DNA of 64,000 nucleotides from an uncultured Chitinophagaceae bacterium (GTDB taxonomy: Bacteria > Bacteroidota > Bacteroidia > Chitinophagales > Chitinophagaceae), in contig CALMYJ010000011.1 of the NCBI GenBank assembly GCA_937873715.1, positions 186,001 through 250,000 of the forward strand, in the 5' to 3' direction. The translations under genes were made by a program, and so were the position numbers. Positions 26,745 to 36,167 of this stretch are shown one piece after another (position 1 is the first letter of the stretch; every line of letters starts with the position of its first letter). The notes beneath the pieces were generated by a model. That model had not been told where the DNA came from. It saw only the letters and a list, made by a program, of their open reading frames with translations, and did no database searches.

Positions 26745-27176
26745 ATGGAACAAGGAAAAAATAAATCTGAAAAAATATACCAGCAGTACGAAAATTACCT
26801 GCTCGAAGAAAATCTAAATGTAGTTGCCGAGCCCGGCGAAGTATATGCCACAGCCTTCAACGATATGGTGGCTGTTGCCAATTACGATAAAAACTATGCT
26901 GCCGGCCTCCTGGATGTGTCTTACAAAACAGTAGCCCGGTACCAAAAAGAAAAAAAGAAATTAAGCCCGCTTCAAAGTGAATACATCTTAAAAACGATTG
27001 CACTTTTTAATAAAGGTGCCCAGGTGTTTGGTACCGAAGAAAATTTTAGCCGCTGGTTAGATAAGCCTGCCTTTGGGCTTGGTAATAAAATTCCCCGCCG
27101 CCTTATTACCACTGTTGGCGGTATTAATCATGTAATTGATGAGCTCAATCGAATTGCTCACGGAGATTTGGCCTGA
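26745..27176 (+). CDS. Xre/MbcA/ParS-type antitoxin
   Basis: A 143-residue antitoxin of the Xre/MbcA/ParS class (DUF2384-containing). An N-terminal helical region with a helix-turn-helix-like segment (AAGLLDVSYKTVARYQKEKKKLSPLQSEYILK) is quoted here in two parts: AAGLLDVSYKTVARYQ and KLSPLQSEYILK. The C-terminal domain holds GTEENFSRWLDKPAFGLGN and ends in VIDELNRIAHG, the part that normally covers the toxin. A TTG lies 6 bases upstream; ATG at 26745 is preferred. The stop overlaps the toxin start (TGATG), fitting coupled translation. Confidence 0.88.
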   Translation: MEQGKNKSEKIYQQYENYLLEENLNVVAEPGEVYATAFNDMVAVANYDKNYAAGLLDVSYKTVARYQKEKKKLSPLQSEYILKTIALFNKGAQVFGTEENFSRWLDKPAFGLGNKIPRRLITTVGGINHVIDELNRIAHGDLA

Positions 27177-27622
27177 TGATAACGGTGTATAGAATTACAA
27201 CTGTGCAATGGAGCCGGGAGCTTACAGCATCGGGTAATGCTGCCCGGTGGAACAGTAAGGGCAGATATGTGATTTATACTGCCGAAAGCAGGGCACTTGC
27301 CTGCCTCGAAAACTTAGTGCATCGTAGCGGCGAAGGCGATAACCGGCTGTACAAAGTAATGCTGATAACTATTCCGGCATCCGTTAAAGTGGAGGTTATT
27401 GATATTTCGAAATTAAAAAAAGACTGGTTTGTTATGGAGCAATATCCTTATTGCCAGTCTATCGGCAACGACTGGCTTCAAAAACAGCAATCTGCTATTT
27501 TAAAAGTTCCTTCTGTAGTGATTAAAAAAGAGTATAATTATTTAATCAATCCCCAACATCCGGATTTTAAGAAGATAAAACTATCTGCTACGGAAGATTT
27601 TGATTTCGACAGCAGGATTTAA
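27176..27622 (+). CDS. RES domain toxin
   Basis: A 148-residue RES-family protein, named for conserved Arg, Glu and Ser. Visible are VYRIT at the start, AARWNSKGRYVIYTAES (the Arg and Ser regions), and ALACLENLVH with the Glu. Characterised relatives paired with Xre/MbcA antitoxins (for example MbcT) break down NAD+, stopping growth. All hallmark regions look intact. It overlaps the antitoxin by one base and its stop (27622) directly abuts the stop of msrA on the other strand. Confidence 0.9.
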   Translation: MITVYRITTVQWSRELTASGNAARWNSKGRYVIYTAESRALACLENLVHRSGEGDNRLYKVMLITIPASVKVEVIDISKLKKDWFVMEQYPYCQSIGNDWLQKQQSAILKVPSVVIKKEYNYLINPQHPDFKKIKLSATEDFDFDSRI

Positions 27623-28273
27623 CTACTGCTTTTTTTTGAGTTTGGCTTTAAAAACCTTTTCAAACTTTTCTACTTTGGGCCGCACTACAAACTGGCAGTA
27701 AGCCTGGTCGGGATTGTTGATGAAATAATTTTGATGATAATCTTCGGCAGGATAAAACTTTACAAAGGGCTCCAGCGTGGTTACTATCGGCTTGCTCCAT
27801 GCACCAGATTTATCGAGCGCCGATTTATAATGTGTTGCTTTCTCTTTTTGTAATTCGTTGTGATAAAAAATTACGCTGCGGTATTGAGTGCCCACATCAT
27901 TACCCTGGCGGTTAAGTGTGGTGGGGTCGTGCGTTTGCCAAAAAATTTCCAGCAATTCGTCGTATGTAATTTTTGAGGGGTCGTAAACGATATTCAGGCA
28001 CTCAGCATGGCCGGTTAGGCCTGTACATATTTCTTTATATGTTGGATTTTGCGTTTGCCCGCCGCTATAGCCGCTGGTAACTTTTATTACACCTTCCAGT
28101 TGTTGAAATATTGCTTCGGTACACCAAAAACACCCTGTGCCAAATGTGGCAGTATCTGCCGGGTTTGTTGCTATATTATCCATTGTACTTTCATTAATTT
28201 CTTTATGATTGTTGCAGCCTGCAGCCGTTAGCATAAGTATTGATGTAGCTACTATTGAAATAAATTTTTTCAC
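27623..28273 (-). CDS. msrA: Peptide-methionine (S)-S-oxide reductase MsrA, lipoprotein
   Basis: Repairs oxidised methionine in proteins. The 216-residue protein has a lipoprotein signal with lipobox TAAGC (Cys20), so it works outside the cytoplasm rather than in it. The catalytic Cys48 lies in the signature GTGCFWCTEA, and the substrate region GYSGG, the DPTTLNRQGND stretch and YHQNYF are present. The start codon is GTG at 28273 (no ATG gives a better signal peptide). No MsrB domain is fused. It converges with the RES toxin with no gap. Confidence 0.93.
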   Translation of the reverse strand: MKKFISIVATSILMLTAAGCNNHKEINESTMDNIATNPADTATFGTGCFWCTEAIFQQLEGVIKVTSGYSGGQTQNPTYKEICTGLTGHAECLNIVYDPSKITYDELLEIFWQTHDPTTLNRQGNDVGTQYRSVIFYHNELQKEKATHYKSALDKSGAWSKPIVTTLEPFVKFYPAEDYHQNYFINNPDQAYCQFVVRPKVEKFEKVFKAKLKKKQ

Positions 28274-28374
28274 GGTAATTTTTTATGCCAGTTTTTTTTA
28301 ATTGAAAGTGCTTAAATCAAAACACTTTGTTTTTTACCCTCATTAACAAAGTTGAGGCATTTTTGTTGGCACTA

Positions 28375-28782
28375 TTAAAAATACGGTGTTAATGCCTGCT
28401 TAAGATTTTTGGGCATTTCGCAGCGTTTCATAGTTGGGGCATCCATAAAGTAAAGGGTTACTTCGGCAGTACTCAGTAATTCGTCCTGTTCGTTAAATAC
28501 CTGTTGATGAAAAACAATTTTATGATGGGCGGGCAGTTCTTTTAAGGTGGTTTTTATGGTGAGTAAATCGTCGTATTTGGCCGGTCGCAAAAAGCGAATA
28601 TGTATATCTACAACAGGCATGATTACACCCATTAATTCCATATCCTTGTAGGTAAATCCCAATTGCCGGATTGCTTCTACACGGCCAATTTCAAAAAACT
28701 GGGCATAGTGACCATGATACACAACACCCATCTGGTCGGTAAGTGCATAGTGTACCCTTGTTTGCGTGGTGGCGGTATACAT
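28375..28782 (-). CDS. YbgC/FadM-type acyl-CoA thioesterase
   Basis: A 135-residue hotdog-fold protein. The N-terminal strand and active-site region YALTDQMGVVYHGHYAQFFE carries Asp16, the usual catalytic residue of 4-hydroxybenzoyl-CoA-type thioesterases, with TDxxGVVYH matching the family pattern. It would hydrolyse acyl-CoA thioesters; chain preference is unknown. The ATG at 28782 is 9 bases after the stop of the DoxX gene, so the three genes 28375-29632 likely form an operon. Confidence 0.88.
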   Translation of the reverse strand: MYTATTQTRVHYALTDQMGVVYHGHYAQFFEIGRVEAIRQLGFTYKDMELMGVIMPVVDIHIRFLRPAKYDDLLTIKTTLKELPAHHKIVFHQQVFNEQDELLSTAEVTLYFMDAPTMKRCEMPKNLKQALTPYF

Positions 28783-28790
28783 TTGCCGGA

Positions 28791-29198
28791 TTATTTATTA
28801 ATCATGCCATCTACACTAAACCTGCCGGGGCCTATTAATAATAAAACAAAAAAGCCACAAAGGAATAATGTGGCATGCTGGCCTGTATTGAAGATATCCC
28901 AGTTATGGCCTTTGCTTACAGCTACAAACATGGCAATAACAAGCGGTATGGCTGCAAACCGGGTAAACAAACCCAGTATAATCAACAGGGCACAAAAGAA
29001 TTCGGCAAATACAAGCAGGTAAAAAGAAAGATTTTTGCCAAGGCCCAGGAAATTGATAAAGTCATCGTGGTTGTTGCCAATTTGGATCAGCTTGCTATAG
29101 CCTGCTGTAATCATCAATGCGCCAAATACAAGCCTTAATAAAAAAGTGGCGGTATTGAAGGCGGCTGGAGAGTAACGGATAGAAAGAAGCTTTTTCAT
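28791..29198 (-). CDS. DoxX family membrane protein (second copy)
   Basis: A 135-residue protein with four hydrophobic helices and DoxX-type features (TFLLRLVFGALMITAGYSKL at the start of the first helices, GLFTRFAAIPLVIAMFVA later). DoxX proteins are small inner membrane proteins of debated role, in some species tied to quinone or thiosulfate oxidation and redox stress. It follows another DoxX gene by 12 bases and is not identical to it, suggesting an old duplication and possibly a heteromeric complex. Confidence 0.85.
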   Translation of the reverse strand: MKKLLSIRYSPAAFNTATFLLRLVFGALMITAGYSKLIQIGNNHDDFINFLGLGKNLSFYLLVFAEFFCALLIILGLFTRFAAIPLVIAMFVAVSKGHNWDIFNTGQHATLFLCGFFVLLLIGPGRFSVDGMINK

Positions 29199-29209
29199 GA
29201 GAAGTGGTT

Positions 29210-29632
29210 TTACTTTGTTGGTTGTTTATTTTTAATAATTTTTTCAAGGCTGTACCTGCCGGCACCTGCAATGGCAATGGTTAGAAAGCCAATTACAAAC
29301 AGAAAAGACTTTTCGCCATGACCTGTGATATCAAATTTAAATGCTTTGGCCAAAACATACATAATCCACCCGGTAATCATGGCTGCCCCAAGCCTGGTAT
29401 AAAACCCTGCAACCACCATAAGTCCGCCAACTAACTCTACTAATATTACCAGTATCTGCGATATCGTGGTGCCAATACCTAAAAAATTCATGCTGCCATT
29501 TTCTTCATTATCAAAATGCACAATTTTATCGGCGCCATGATACGTCATAAGCAAACCCATACCCAGCCTCAGTAGTAGCAGTGCTGTATCAATTTTGTTT
29601 TGGGGTTTATTACCCGGCAGGTTTTCATTCAT
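29210..29632 (-). CDS. DoxX family membrane protein (first copy)
   Basis: A 140-residue DoxX protein with four hydrophobic helices. The first carries LLLLRLGMGLLMTYHGADKI, and a later helix shows GFYTRLGAAMITGWIMYVLA. A TTG at 29659 opens the frame, but the ATG at 29632 fits the family length better. First gene of the DoxX-DoxX-thioesterase unit; function of the family is not settled and the substrate is unknown. Confidence 0.83.
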   Translation of the reverse strand: MNENLPGNKPQNKIDTALLLLRLGMGLLMTYHGADKIVHFDNEENGSMNFLGIGTTISQILVILVELVGGLMVVAGFYTRLGAAMITGWIMYVLAKAFKFDITGHGEKSFLFVIGFLTIAIAGAGRYSLEKIIKNKQPTK

Positions 29633-29772
29633 GTGGCAATGTTTTGCAGGCGCAGGCAATTGGGTGAACTATGCTGCATTATTTGTTTTATAGATTGTTT
29701 AACACAAAAGCAAATGTAAATGCTTTTCTTTATACCAGTTATCCACTTATTCACAAATATACCGGCATGCTG

Positions 29773-29802
29773 TTTGCACAAACAGGCGTATGGTTAATTT
29801 TG
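29773..29802 (+). promoter_or_regulatory. Candidate promoter of the TPR/beta-barrel operon
   Basis: TTTG (29773-29776), an 18-base spacer and TAATTTTG (29795-29802) fit the Bacteroidota consensus. Predicted start of transcription is near 29808, which favours the ATG at 29840 over the earlier in-frame start at 29807. Confidence 0.5.
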
Positions 29803-29839
29803 TACGTTGAAAATTTTGATGACAGCTACATACAATACA

Positions 29840-32800
29840 ATGCACCGAAAAACCCGATTGTTATTTTTATCCGTGCTCTTCTTTTCAATAGCAGTTGCCC
29901 AGCCTACACATGTTTTTACCGATACGGAAAGACAATTTAAAGAAGCGAAAGATTTATTTGTTGCACAGCAATACGGACTGGCTTATCCACTGTTGCAGGA
30001 GTTGCACAGCAATGCTTTGGAGCAGAAAAAAAGCGATAACAGTAACCAGTATGATGATTTGCAGTATTACTTTATTGCATGCCGTCTTAAACTGCACCTG
30101 CCCGTTGCTGCACAGGAAGCCGACCGTTTTATCAGCCGGGTAAATAATACGCCCAGGCAGGAAATGATGAGCTATCATCTTGCGAAGTATCATTTTCAAA
30201 AAAATGATTTTGGTCAGGCGGTACGCTATTTTGAAAACGCCGGCTTAACCAACCTGGATAATGATGAACTGGCCGAAGCTAAATTTGAAATGGGCTACAG
30301 TTATTTTAATCTAAAGCGTTTTAAAGAAGCTAAGCCGCTTTTTAATGAAATACTGCAACTGCCTGCAAGCAAGTATTACATTCCTGCCAATTACTATTAC
30401 GGCTTTCTTTGCTTTTACGATAAGCAATACACTGAGGCCTTAAAAGCATTCAGGCTGATTGAAACTTACGACGAGTACAAAGGGGTAGTGCCTTATTACA
30501 TTGCACAGATATTTTATTTCCAGCAAAAAAAAGATGAAGCCCTGCGCTATGGCGAAGCTATACTTAGCCGGGGTAGCCTGTACTATGATAAAGAGATGAA
30601 ACTTTTGCTGGGGCAAATATATTTTGAGCGTAAAAATTTTACAAAAGCATTGCCATTACTGCAGCAATATGTACAAAGCAGTGATAAAGTAAGTAAAGAA
30701 ACTTTGTACGAATTAAGCTACTGTTATTACGCCACCAACGATTTGCCCAAAGCCATTGAAGGGTTAAAGCAATTGAGTAACGAAAAAGATTCCCTTGGTC
30801 AAAACTCGATGTACCTGTTGGGCGACTGTTATTTAAAAACAGGCCAAAAAGCCAATGCCAGGAACGCCTTCCAGTTTTGTGCCTACAACAGCAGTAATAA
30901 AAGTCAGCAGGAAATATCAAGGTTTAATTATGCCAAACTATCGTACGAACTGGGTTACCAGGATATAGCGCTCAATGAAATTCAGCGTTTCATCGAAGAC
31001 TATCCCAATACCATTTATAAAACAGAAGCACGGGAAATACTGCTGGCCTTATTGACGCATACCAGTAATTTTAAAGATGCACTGGCCTTGTATGAAATGC
31101 TGGATAAGCCAACAGCGCCTATGCAAAAAGTGTATCCACGAATTTTGTATGGCAGGGCTGTTGAACTGGTTAACGATCAGCAACTGTTGAAAGCCGACGA
31201 CCTGCTGGTAAAAATATTACAACTGCAGACATCAACAGTTACCCCCTATGCTCATTTTTGGAAAGGTGAAATTGCTTATCGTTCGTATAAGTATGATGAT
31301 GCTATACGGCATCTCAATTTGTTTTTACAGGCAGCAACTGTTGCCCAGGGCGAAGCCAATTACAGCAATGCCCGTTATACGCTGGGGTATAGCTGGCTCA
31401 AAAAGGAAAATTACCAGCAGGCTTTAGGATATTTTGAGCCATTGGGTAAACAGGTTGCCACGGCAACCATCATAGAGCAGGATGCTTACCTGCGCAGCGC
31501 CGATTGCCATTATATGCTTAAAGACTTTGCAAAAGCGGGCAACATGTATGAAAATGTAATCAGTAATTCATTGGCACAAAGTGATTACGCTATGCTGCAA
31601 AAAGCGATGATTGCCGGCATCAAAAATTCAGCATCTAAAATAACAACGCTGCATAATTTGATACGCCAGTATCCGCAAAGCAGCCTGGTGCCCGATGCCT
31701 ATATGGAAATAGCCACTACCTATATATCCGACGAAAAATTTGCTGATGCCATACCGCCGCTTAAAAATATACTTACTATAAAAAGCGCTGGCGGGCTATA
31801 TCCAAAAGCCTGTTTGCAACTTGGTTTGGTGTATTATAATTTAAGTAAAAACGAAGAAGCAATGCAATACTACCAGCAGTTGTTGCAGCAATATCCGCAA
31901 TCGCCGGAAGTAGATGAAGCCCTGGATAATATCAAAAATATTTATGTGGAAGAAGGCAGGCCCGGCGATTATGTGGCACTGATGCAAAAGACCGGCAAAA
32001 ATGTTTCGGTAACGGAAGCAGACTCCTTAACTTTTGTTTCGGCTGAATTGAAATACAACAGCAATAATTGTGCGGCTGCCATTGCAGGATTTAATCAATA
32101 CCTCAATCAATATCCTGGTGGAGCATTTGCCATTGATGCCAATTATTTACGCAGTGAATGTTATGTAAAAAATAAGGACTGGGCTAATGCCCTTGAAGGA
32201 TACAAATATGTAAGCAATAAAGGGCTGAATAAATATTTTGAAAAGGCAACATTGGCAGCAGCACAATTGCTATATCTTGAAATGAAGGATTATGCTGAAG
32301 CTAAAACCTATTTTACCAGGCTGAGCACAGGAGCAGTAAACCAGGATAACCGGCTGGAAGCACTGAGGGGCCTGGTGCGTTGCTATTACCAGTTGAAAGA
32401 TTATACACAGGCCAACGACGAAGCAAAAGAATTGCTGGCCAGGAAAAATATTAGCACCGATGATAAATCAATAGGTAACCTGGTGCTGGGTAAATCACTG
32501 CAGGTTCAAAATGATTACCCTGCAGCCATTACATCTTTTAAATCGTGTGCTTCCATCAACCGGTCGGCCTGGGGAGCCGAAGCCCGGTACGAAATTGCAG
32601 CCTGCTACTTCAGTCTTAAAAATTTAGTCGCTTCGGAAAAAGCCGGACTGGCGGTTATAAAAGAAACCGGTAGTTATGATTACTGGGTTACCAAATCTTA
32701 TATCCTGCTCGGGGATATTTTTATGGAGCAAAAGGATTATTTTAATGCGAAAGCCACTTATAAAAGTGTGGCTGAAAACGCATCATTGGCCGAATTAAAA

Positions 32801-32869
32801 GTAGTGGCGCAGCAAAAACTGGATGCTGCAGTAGCATTGGAAAAAGGAGTTTCAAAATTAGAAAATTAA
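29840..32869 (+). CDS. Large TPR repeat protein, exported
   Basis: A 1009-residue protein with signal peptide MHRKTRLLFLSVLFFSIAVA and then almost continuous tetratricopeptide repeats, seen as the recurring pattern of Ala/Gly at helix crossings with YxxG/A and F..A spacing over residues 30-1000. It has no enzyme domain and probably acts as a periplasmic binding scaffold. Its stop overlaps the start of the next gene (TAATG at 32867-32871), so the two are translationally coupled and likely work as a pair with the outer membrane barrel. Similar large TPR proteins occur widely in Bacteroidota. Confidence 0.85.
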   Translation: MHRKTRLLFLSVLFFSIAVAQPTHVFTDTERQFKEAKDLFVAQQYGLAYPLLQELHSNALEQKKSDNSNQYDDLQYYFIACRLKLHLPVAAQEADRFISRVNNTPRQEMMSYHLAKYHFQKNDFGQAVRYFENAGLTNLDNDELAEAKFEMGYSYFNLKRFKEAKPLFNEILQLPASKYYIPANYYYGFLCFYDKQYTEALKAFRLIETYDEYKGVVPYYIAQIFYFQQKKDEALRYGEAILSRGSLYYDKEMKLLLGQIYFERKNFTKALPLLQQYVQSSDKVSKETLYELSYCYYATNDLPKAIEGLKQLSNEKDSLGQNSMYLLGDCYLKTGQKANARNAFQFCAYNSSNKSQQEISRFNYAKLSYELGYQDIALNEIQRFIEDYPNTIYKTEAREILLALLTHTSNFKDALALYEMLDKPTAPMQKVYPRILYGRAVELVNDQQLLKADDLLVKILQLQTSTVTPYAHFWKGEIAYRSYKYDDAIRHLNLFLQAATVAQGEANYSNARYTLGYSWLKKENYQQALGYFEPLGKQVATATIIEQDAYLRSADCHYMLKDFAKAGNMYENVISNSLAQSDYAMLQKAMIAGIKNSASKITTLHNLIRQYPQSSLVPDAYMEIATTYISDEKFADAIPPLKNILTIKSAGGLYPKACLQLGLVYYNLSKNEEAMQYYQQLLQQYPQSPEVDEALDNIKNIYVEEGRPGDYVALMQKTGKNVSVTEADSLTFVSAELKYNSNNCAAAIAGFNQYLNQYPGGAFAIDANYLRSECYVKNKDWANALEGYKYVSNKGLNKYFEKATLAAAQLLYLEMKDYAEAKTYFTRLSTGAVNQDNRLEALRGLVRCYYQLKDYTQANDEAKELLARKNISTDDKSIGNLVLGKSLQVQNDYPAAITSFKSCASINRSAWGAEARYEIAACYFSLKNLVASEKAGLAVIKETGSYDYWVTKSYILLGDIFMEQKDYFNAKATYKSVAENASLAELKVVAQQKLDAAVALEKGVSKLEN

Positions 32870-34533
32870 TGATGCAGGAATTGAATAAAAATTATCACAA
32901 AGTAATTCGTACAGCAATTGTTGTGCTGCTTACTGCCTGCACCGGCAGCAGTATTTATGCACAAAAAGAAAATGACAAAAAGCAGCAGGCTATTGAAATT
33001 ACATCCAGCTACAAACCGGTATTGCGTAACGCTGCTAAAATATCTTTTTCTGCGGCACAGCTCCCGTCTGATACTTCCCGCCAGGTATCTGCATATAACA
33101 TACCTGCGCAAAATTTATTTTACACCTATCAGCCCGGTACACTAAGGCCATTGGCACTGGAGCAGGATAGTGTAACAGCGCTGGGTATCCGTAATTTTAT
33201 AAAAGCCGGCTTTGGTAATTATTCCACACCTTATGTAAAGGCGGGCTTTAGCTTTGGTGATGGCGAAAAAGCACTTCTCAATATTTATGGCGATTATATT
33301 TCATCAAAGGGCAGCATCCTGCACCAGGATTATTCAAGGGGTAGTGTAAAAGCAGCCGGCAGTTACTTTACCGATAAGGTTGAAGTATACGGCAATGCTG
33401 AAGTAAGGCAGCAGGATTTTTATTTTTACGGGTACGATCACAATACATTTAATTATACAAAAACAGATGTGCTGCAGCGATTTAATGATGTGAATGTAAA
33501 GCTGGGTGTTCGCAATAAAGAAGAAACAGCCCTGGGCATTCATTATAACCCTGCTATCACGTTCAGCCTGTTTAATATAAAAGACAGGGTGCTTGAAGAA
33601 ACGATGCTGCTGGATGCCCCGGCAGAAGTACCCTTGAACGAGGAGTTATCGTTACGGGTGGCAGTAAAAGCAGATTTAACAGCCTATTCCACAAAATTTG
33701 TATCGGATAATGTGTCGTTTGCCAACAATATTTTCCAGGTGGCACCACAGGTTGTATACGCCAGGGATTTATTTAATATCCATGTTGGCATTTCGCCCAC
33801 ATGGGATAACAGTAAGCTGAGTGTACTGCCAAATATTTATGGTGAGGCTAAATTTAATGACTTGCCTTTTTTGATACAGGCGGGCTTAACGGGCCGCTTT
33901 ATTAAAAATACCATGCGCAACCTTACCGCTTTAAATCCCTGGTTGCAGGCCGTATCGGTACAGCAAAATACGAGGGAAACAGAACTGTATGGCGGTATTA
34001 AAGCCACATTTAACAAGCACTTTAACTTCAGTGCAAAGGCGGGACTTATCAGCTATAGTAATTTCCCGTTTTTTATTAATGATACTACTGATGGTAAAAC
34101 CTTTTATATCAGTAACGAAGGAAAACTCAGCAATCTTCGGTTACATGCAGATTTAAGTTTTATCAGTCAGGAAAAATTTACCATTACAGGCGGTATTACA
34201 TTTAATGGGTATACCGGCATGAGGGATAACGCTAAAGCATGGGGTACTATTCCACTGGAGCTTAACGCTTCTATGCGCTGGTGGGCATTTAAACGGTTGC
34301 TTATTAAAAGTGATTTCATGGCATTTAGCGGCGGCCCTTACCTGCTAAAAGACGGCATCAATAAAACCTTAAGCGGCGCAGCCGACCTGAGTGCCGGCGC
34401 AGAATATAGTATTACACCTTCAATTAGTGCCTGGCTTGATTTTAATAATATTTTTAACAACAAATACCAGCGCTGGAATAATTACCAGGTGTATGGTCTT
34501 AATGTTTTAGGAGGGGTAGTGGTGCGGTTTTAG
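32869..34533 (+). CDS. Outer membrane beta-barrel protein (TonB-receptor-like barrel)
   Basis: A 554-residue protein with signal peptide (about 1-31), a periplasmic linker with ITSSYKPVLRNAAKI, and a long barrel region of alternating strands, many ending in aromatic residues, closing with VYGLNVLGGVVVRF. Final Phe is typical of outer membrane barrels. There is no plug domain, so it resembles a receptor barrel without the N-terminal gate. Start ATG at 32869 overlaps the TPR gene stop. Likely partner of the TPR protein; what it transports or anchors is unknown. Confidence 0.8.
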   Translation: MMQELNKNYHKVIRTAIVVLLTACTGSSIYAQKENDKKQQAIEITSSYKPVLRNAAKISFSAAQLPSDTSRQVSAYNIPAQNLFYTYQPGTLRPLALEQDSVTALGIRNFIKAGFGNYSTPYVKAGFSFGDGEKALLNIYGDYISSKGSILHQDYSRGSVKAAGSYFTDKVEVYGNAEVRQQDFYFYGYDHNTFNYTKTDVLQRFNDVNVKLGVRNKEETALGIHYNPAITFSLFNIKDRVLEETMLLDAPAEVPLNEELSLRVAVKADLTAYSTKFVSDNVSFANNIFQVAPQVVYARDLFNIHVGISPTWDNSKLSVLPNIYGEAKFNDLPFLIQAGLTGRFIKNTMRNLTALNPWLQAVSVQQNTRETELYGGIKATFNKHFNFSAKAGLISYSNFPFFINDTTDGKTFYISNEGKLSNLRLHADLSFISQEKFTITGGITFNGYTGMRDNAKAWGTIPLELNASMRWWAFKRLLIKSDFMAFSGGPYLLKDGINKTLSGAADLSAGAEYSITPSISAWLDFNNIFNNKYQRWNNYQVYGLNVLGGVVVRF

Positions 34534-34563
34534 TTGTTTGGTGCAGTGCTGGTAAATACCGTT

Positions 34564-35310
34564 TTATTTTTTTGGAGATTCTTTTGCCGAATTAAAACGA
34601 ACAAGTTTATCCCAGTTTATTGAGCCATTGTTGAGGCAGAATGTATCGGCAAATTCTTTTGTGAACTTGTTTATCATTTGTGCATATGTCTGCGTAAAAT
34701 CATCATTTCTTTCTTTGGCTTTGTGTCCCAGCGGTTCAATAATTTTTGTAAAAAGTTCCGTGTCGCCCGAAATGAATTCCCAAAAACGTTGACCACAATA
34801 TTTAAAATAATCACCTTTGTCGGGATTGTTATCTCTCCCATAGCAGCAGCCGTTCACAGCAGTGATATTAAGTTTTGAATTGCTTGTACGCAGCGTTTTT
34901 TGTGCAGTTTTAAAATCTGACCGCATTTTGGCAACCTGAGCGCTGTTGCCCCAGTTAGGCCCTGATTTTATTGTTACGATATATCGTATACCATCATTGT
35001 CAAATTCTACATCAATGCCGGGTATGCCTGATTTTCTACCAGAATAAACCTTCTGATTAATAAAAATGGCAAGCCCTTCTAGCCAGTCGCCAAATATGGT
35101 TTCTTCTTGTGATGATATGAAGGCATCGGTTAAACTCTTGATTATATCCTGAGCCGTTAAAATATATTTTGCTTTGAAGAGGTATGGATTCTTCTTGCTA
35201 AGAACTTTCTTTAACCTCAAATCATTTAATCCCGAAATTCTTTTTTGATGAAATACCCCAATGTTTTCTTCAACGTACTGCGTAACGTCGTTTAGATTTA
35301 TTTGTATCAT
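34564..35310 (-). CDS. Type II restriction endonuclease, PmeII-like family
   Basis: A 248-residue nuclease next to a methyltransferase. The central part ETIFGDWLEGLAIFI, GIPGIDVEFDNDGIRYIV and KSGPNWGNS shows the pattern D..E.K-type core (Asp/Glu then IKSG) expected of PD-(D/E)xK nucleases, and AVNGCCYGRDNNPDKGDY is a strongly conserved stretch I recall from PmeII-like enzymes. Recognition site cannot be read. It starts inside the 3' end of the methyltransferase gene (41-base overlap, another frame), so the nuclease is made only after methyltransferase translation begins. Confidence 0.78.
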   Translation of the reverse strand: MIQINLNDVTQYVEENIGVFHQKRISGLNDLRLKKVLSKKNPYLFKAKYILTAQDIIKSLTDAFISSQEETIFGDWLEGLAIFINQKVYSGRKSGIPGIDVEFDNDGIRYIVTIKSGPNWGNSAQVAKMRSDFKTAQKTLRTSNSKLNITAVNGCCYGRDNNPDKGDYFKYCGQRFWEFISGDTELFTKIIEPLGHKAKERNDDFTQTYAQMINKFTKEFADTFCLNNGSINWDKLVRFNSAKESPKK

Positions 35311-36148
35311 ATTTTACTTCCGGCTCTAATAAATATAGTTTCGTTGGTTCAACCTGTTGTTTCACCATTTCATAATATTCGGGCTTAATATCGATACCTA
35401 TTGAATGGCGTTTCATTCTGTTTGCTACAAAAATTGTTGTACCCGATCCCATGAATGGGTCTAGCACAATATCTTTTTCTTTTGTAAATAATTTCATGAA
35501 CCATTCGGGCAGTTCTTCCGGAAATGCGGCGCTATGATTTTTATTGCTGCACTCAGTTGCTAAATGTAATACGTTCGATGGATATGCTTTGTCTCGTGTG
35601 AGCCAGTTTGAAATATTTTTGCCGAACCCGCTGCCTACTTTTGAATTGTCTCTTATTTTGTCCGTGTCGCTAAGGTTTTTAAGTCTTGATTTTGCCCAGT
35701 CGCCCATCGGCACCATCACTTCTTCCTGATACATGCAAAATTTCTTGTTTTTGTTAAACTGGAGAAGTCTTTCCCATGCATCCCGGAAACGGTTAGGCCA
35801 TTTTCCTGGATAACAGTTTTTCTTGTGCCAAATAAATTCCTCTGTCCAAAGCCATCCCTGCTTACGCATTTCAAGTATTAATTCCATTACGTAGGTACTT
35901 CGTTCGCCTTCAACGACTTTTTCTTTAATGTTAAGGATAAAAGTACCTGTGGGTTTTAATACCCGGAGCAGTTCCTTTGTTATAGGCAGAAACCATTCAA
36001 CATATTTATCGTGATGAATACCACCGTATGTTCCTTTGCGTTGGTCGGCATAGGGGGGAGATGTAACTATCAGGTCAACTGAGTTATCTGGAAGCTTTTT
36101 CAGTGTTTGTTTGCTGTCGCCAAGAAATAAATCTGTCTTAATCTCCAT
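35270..36148 (-). CDS. Site-specific DNA methyltransferase (N4-cytosine or N6-adenine type)
   Basis: A 292-residue MTase of the beta class: catalytic motif IV TSPPYADQR near residue 32 comes before the AdoMet-binding motif DPFMGSGTTIF near residue 240. The SPPY form is common in N4-cytosine methyltransferases, but N6-adenine is not excluded. It protects the host DNA from the downstream nuclease, with which it overlaps by 41 bases. ATG at 36148 lies 20 bases after a full -7 element. Confidence 0.85.
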   Translation of the reverse strand: MEIKTDLFLGDSKQTLKKLPDNSVDLIVTSPPYADQRKGTYGGIHHDKYVEWFLPITKELLRVLKPTGTFILNIKEKVVEGERSTYVMELILEMRKQGWLWTEEFIWHKKNCYPGKWPNRFRDAWERLLQFNKNKKFCMYQEEVMVPMGDWAKSRLKNLSDTDKIRDNSKVGSGFGKNISNWLTRDKAYPSNVLHLATECSNKNHSAAFPEELPEWFMKLFTKEKDIVLDPFMGSGTTIFVANRMKRHSIGIDIKPEYYEMVKQQVEPTKLYLLEPEVKYDTNKSKRRYAVR

Positions 36149-36167
36149 AAACTACGTACAGTTTTCA

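Noticed and set aside
28324..28352. Inverted repeat ACTTTGTT/AACAAAGT between msrA and the thioesterase as a terminator
   Set aside because: The stem is AT-rich, 8 bp with a 13-base loop, and has no T-run in the right place on either strand; could be chance.
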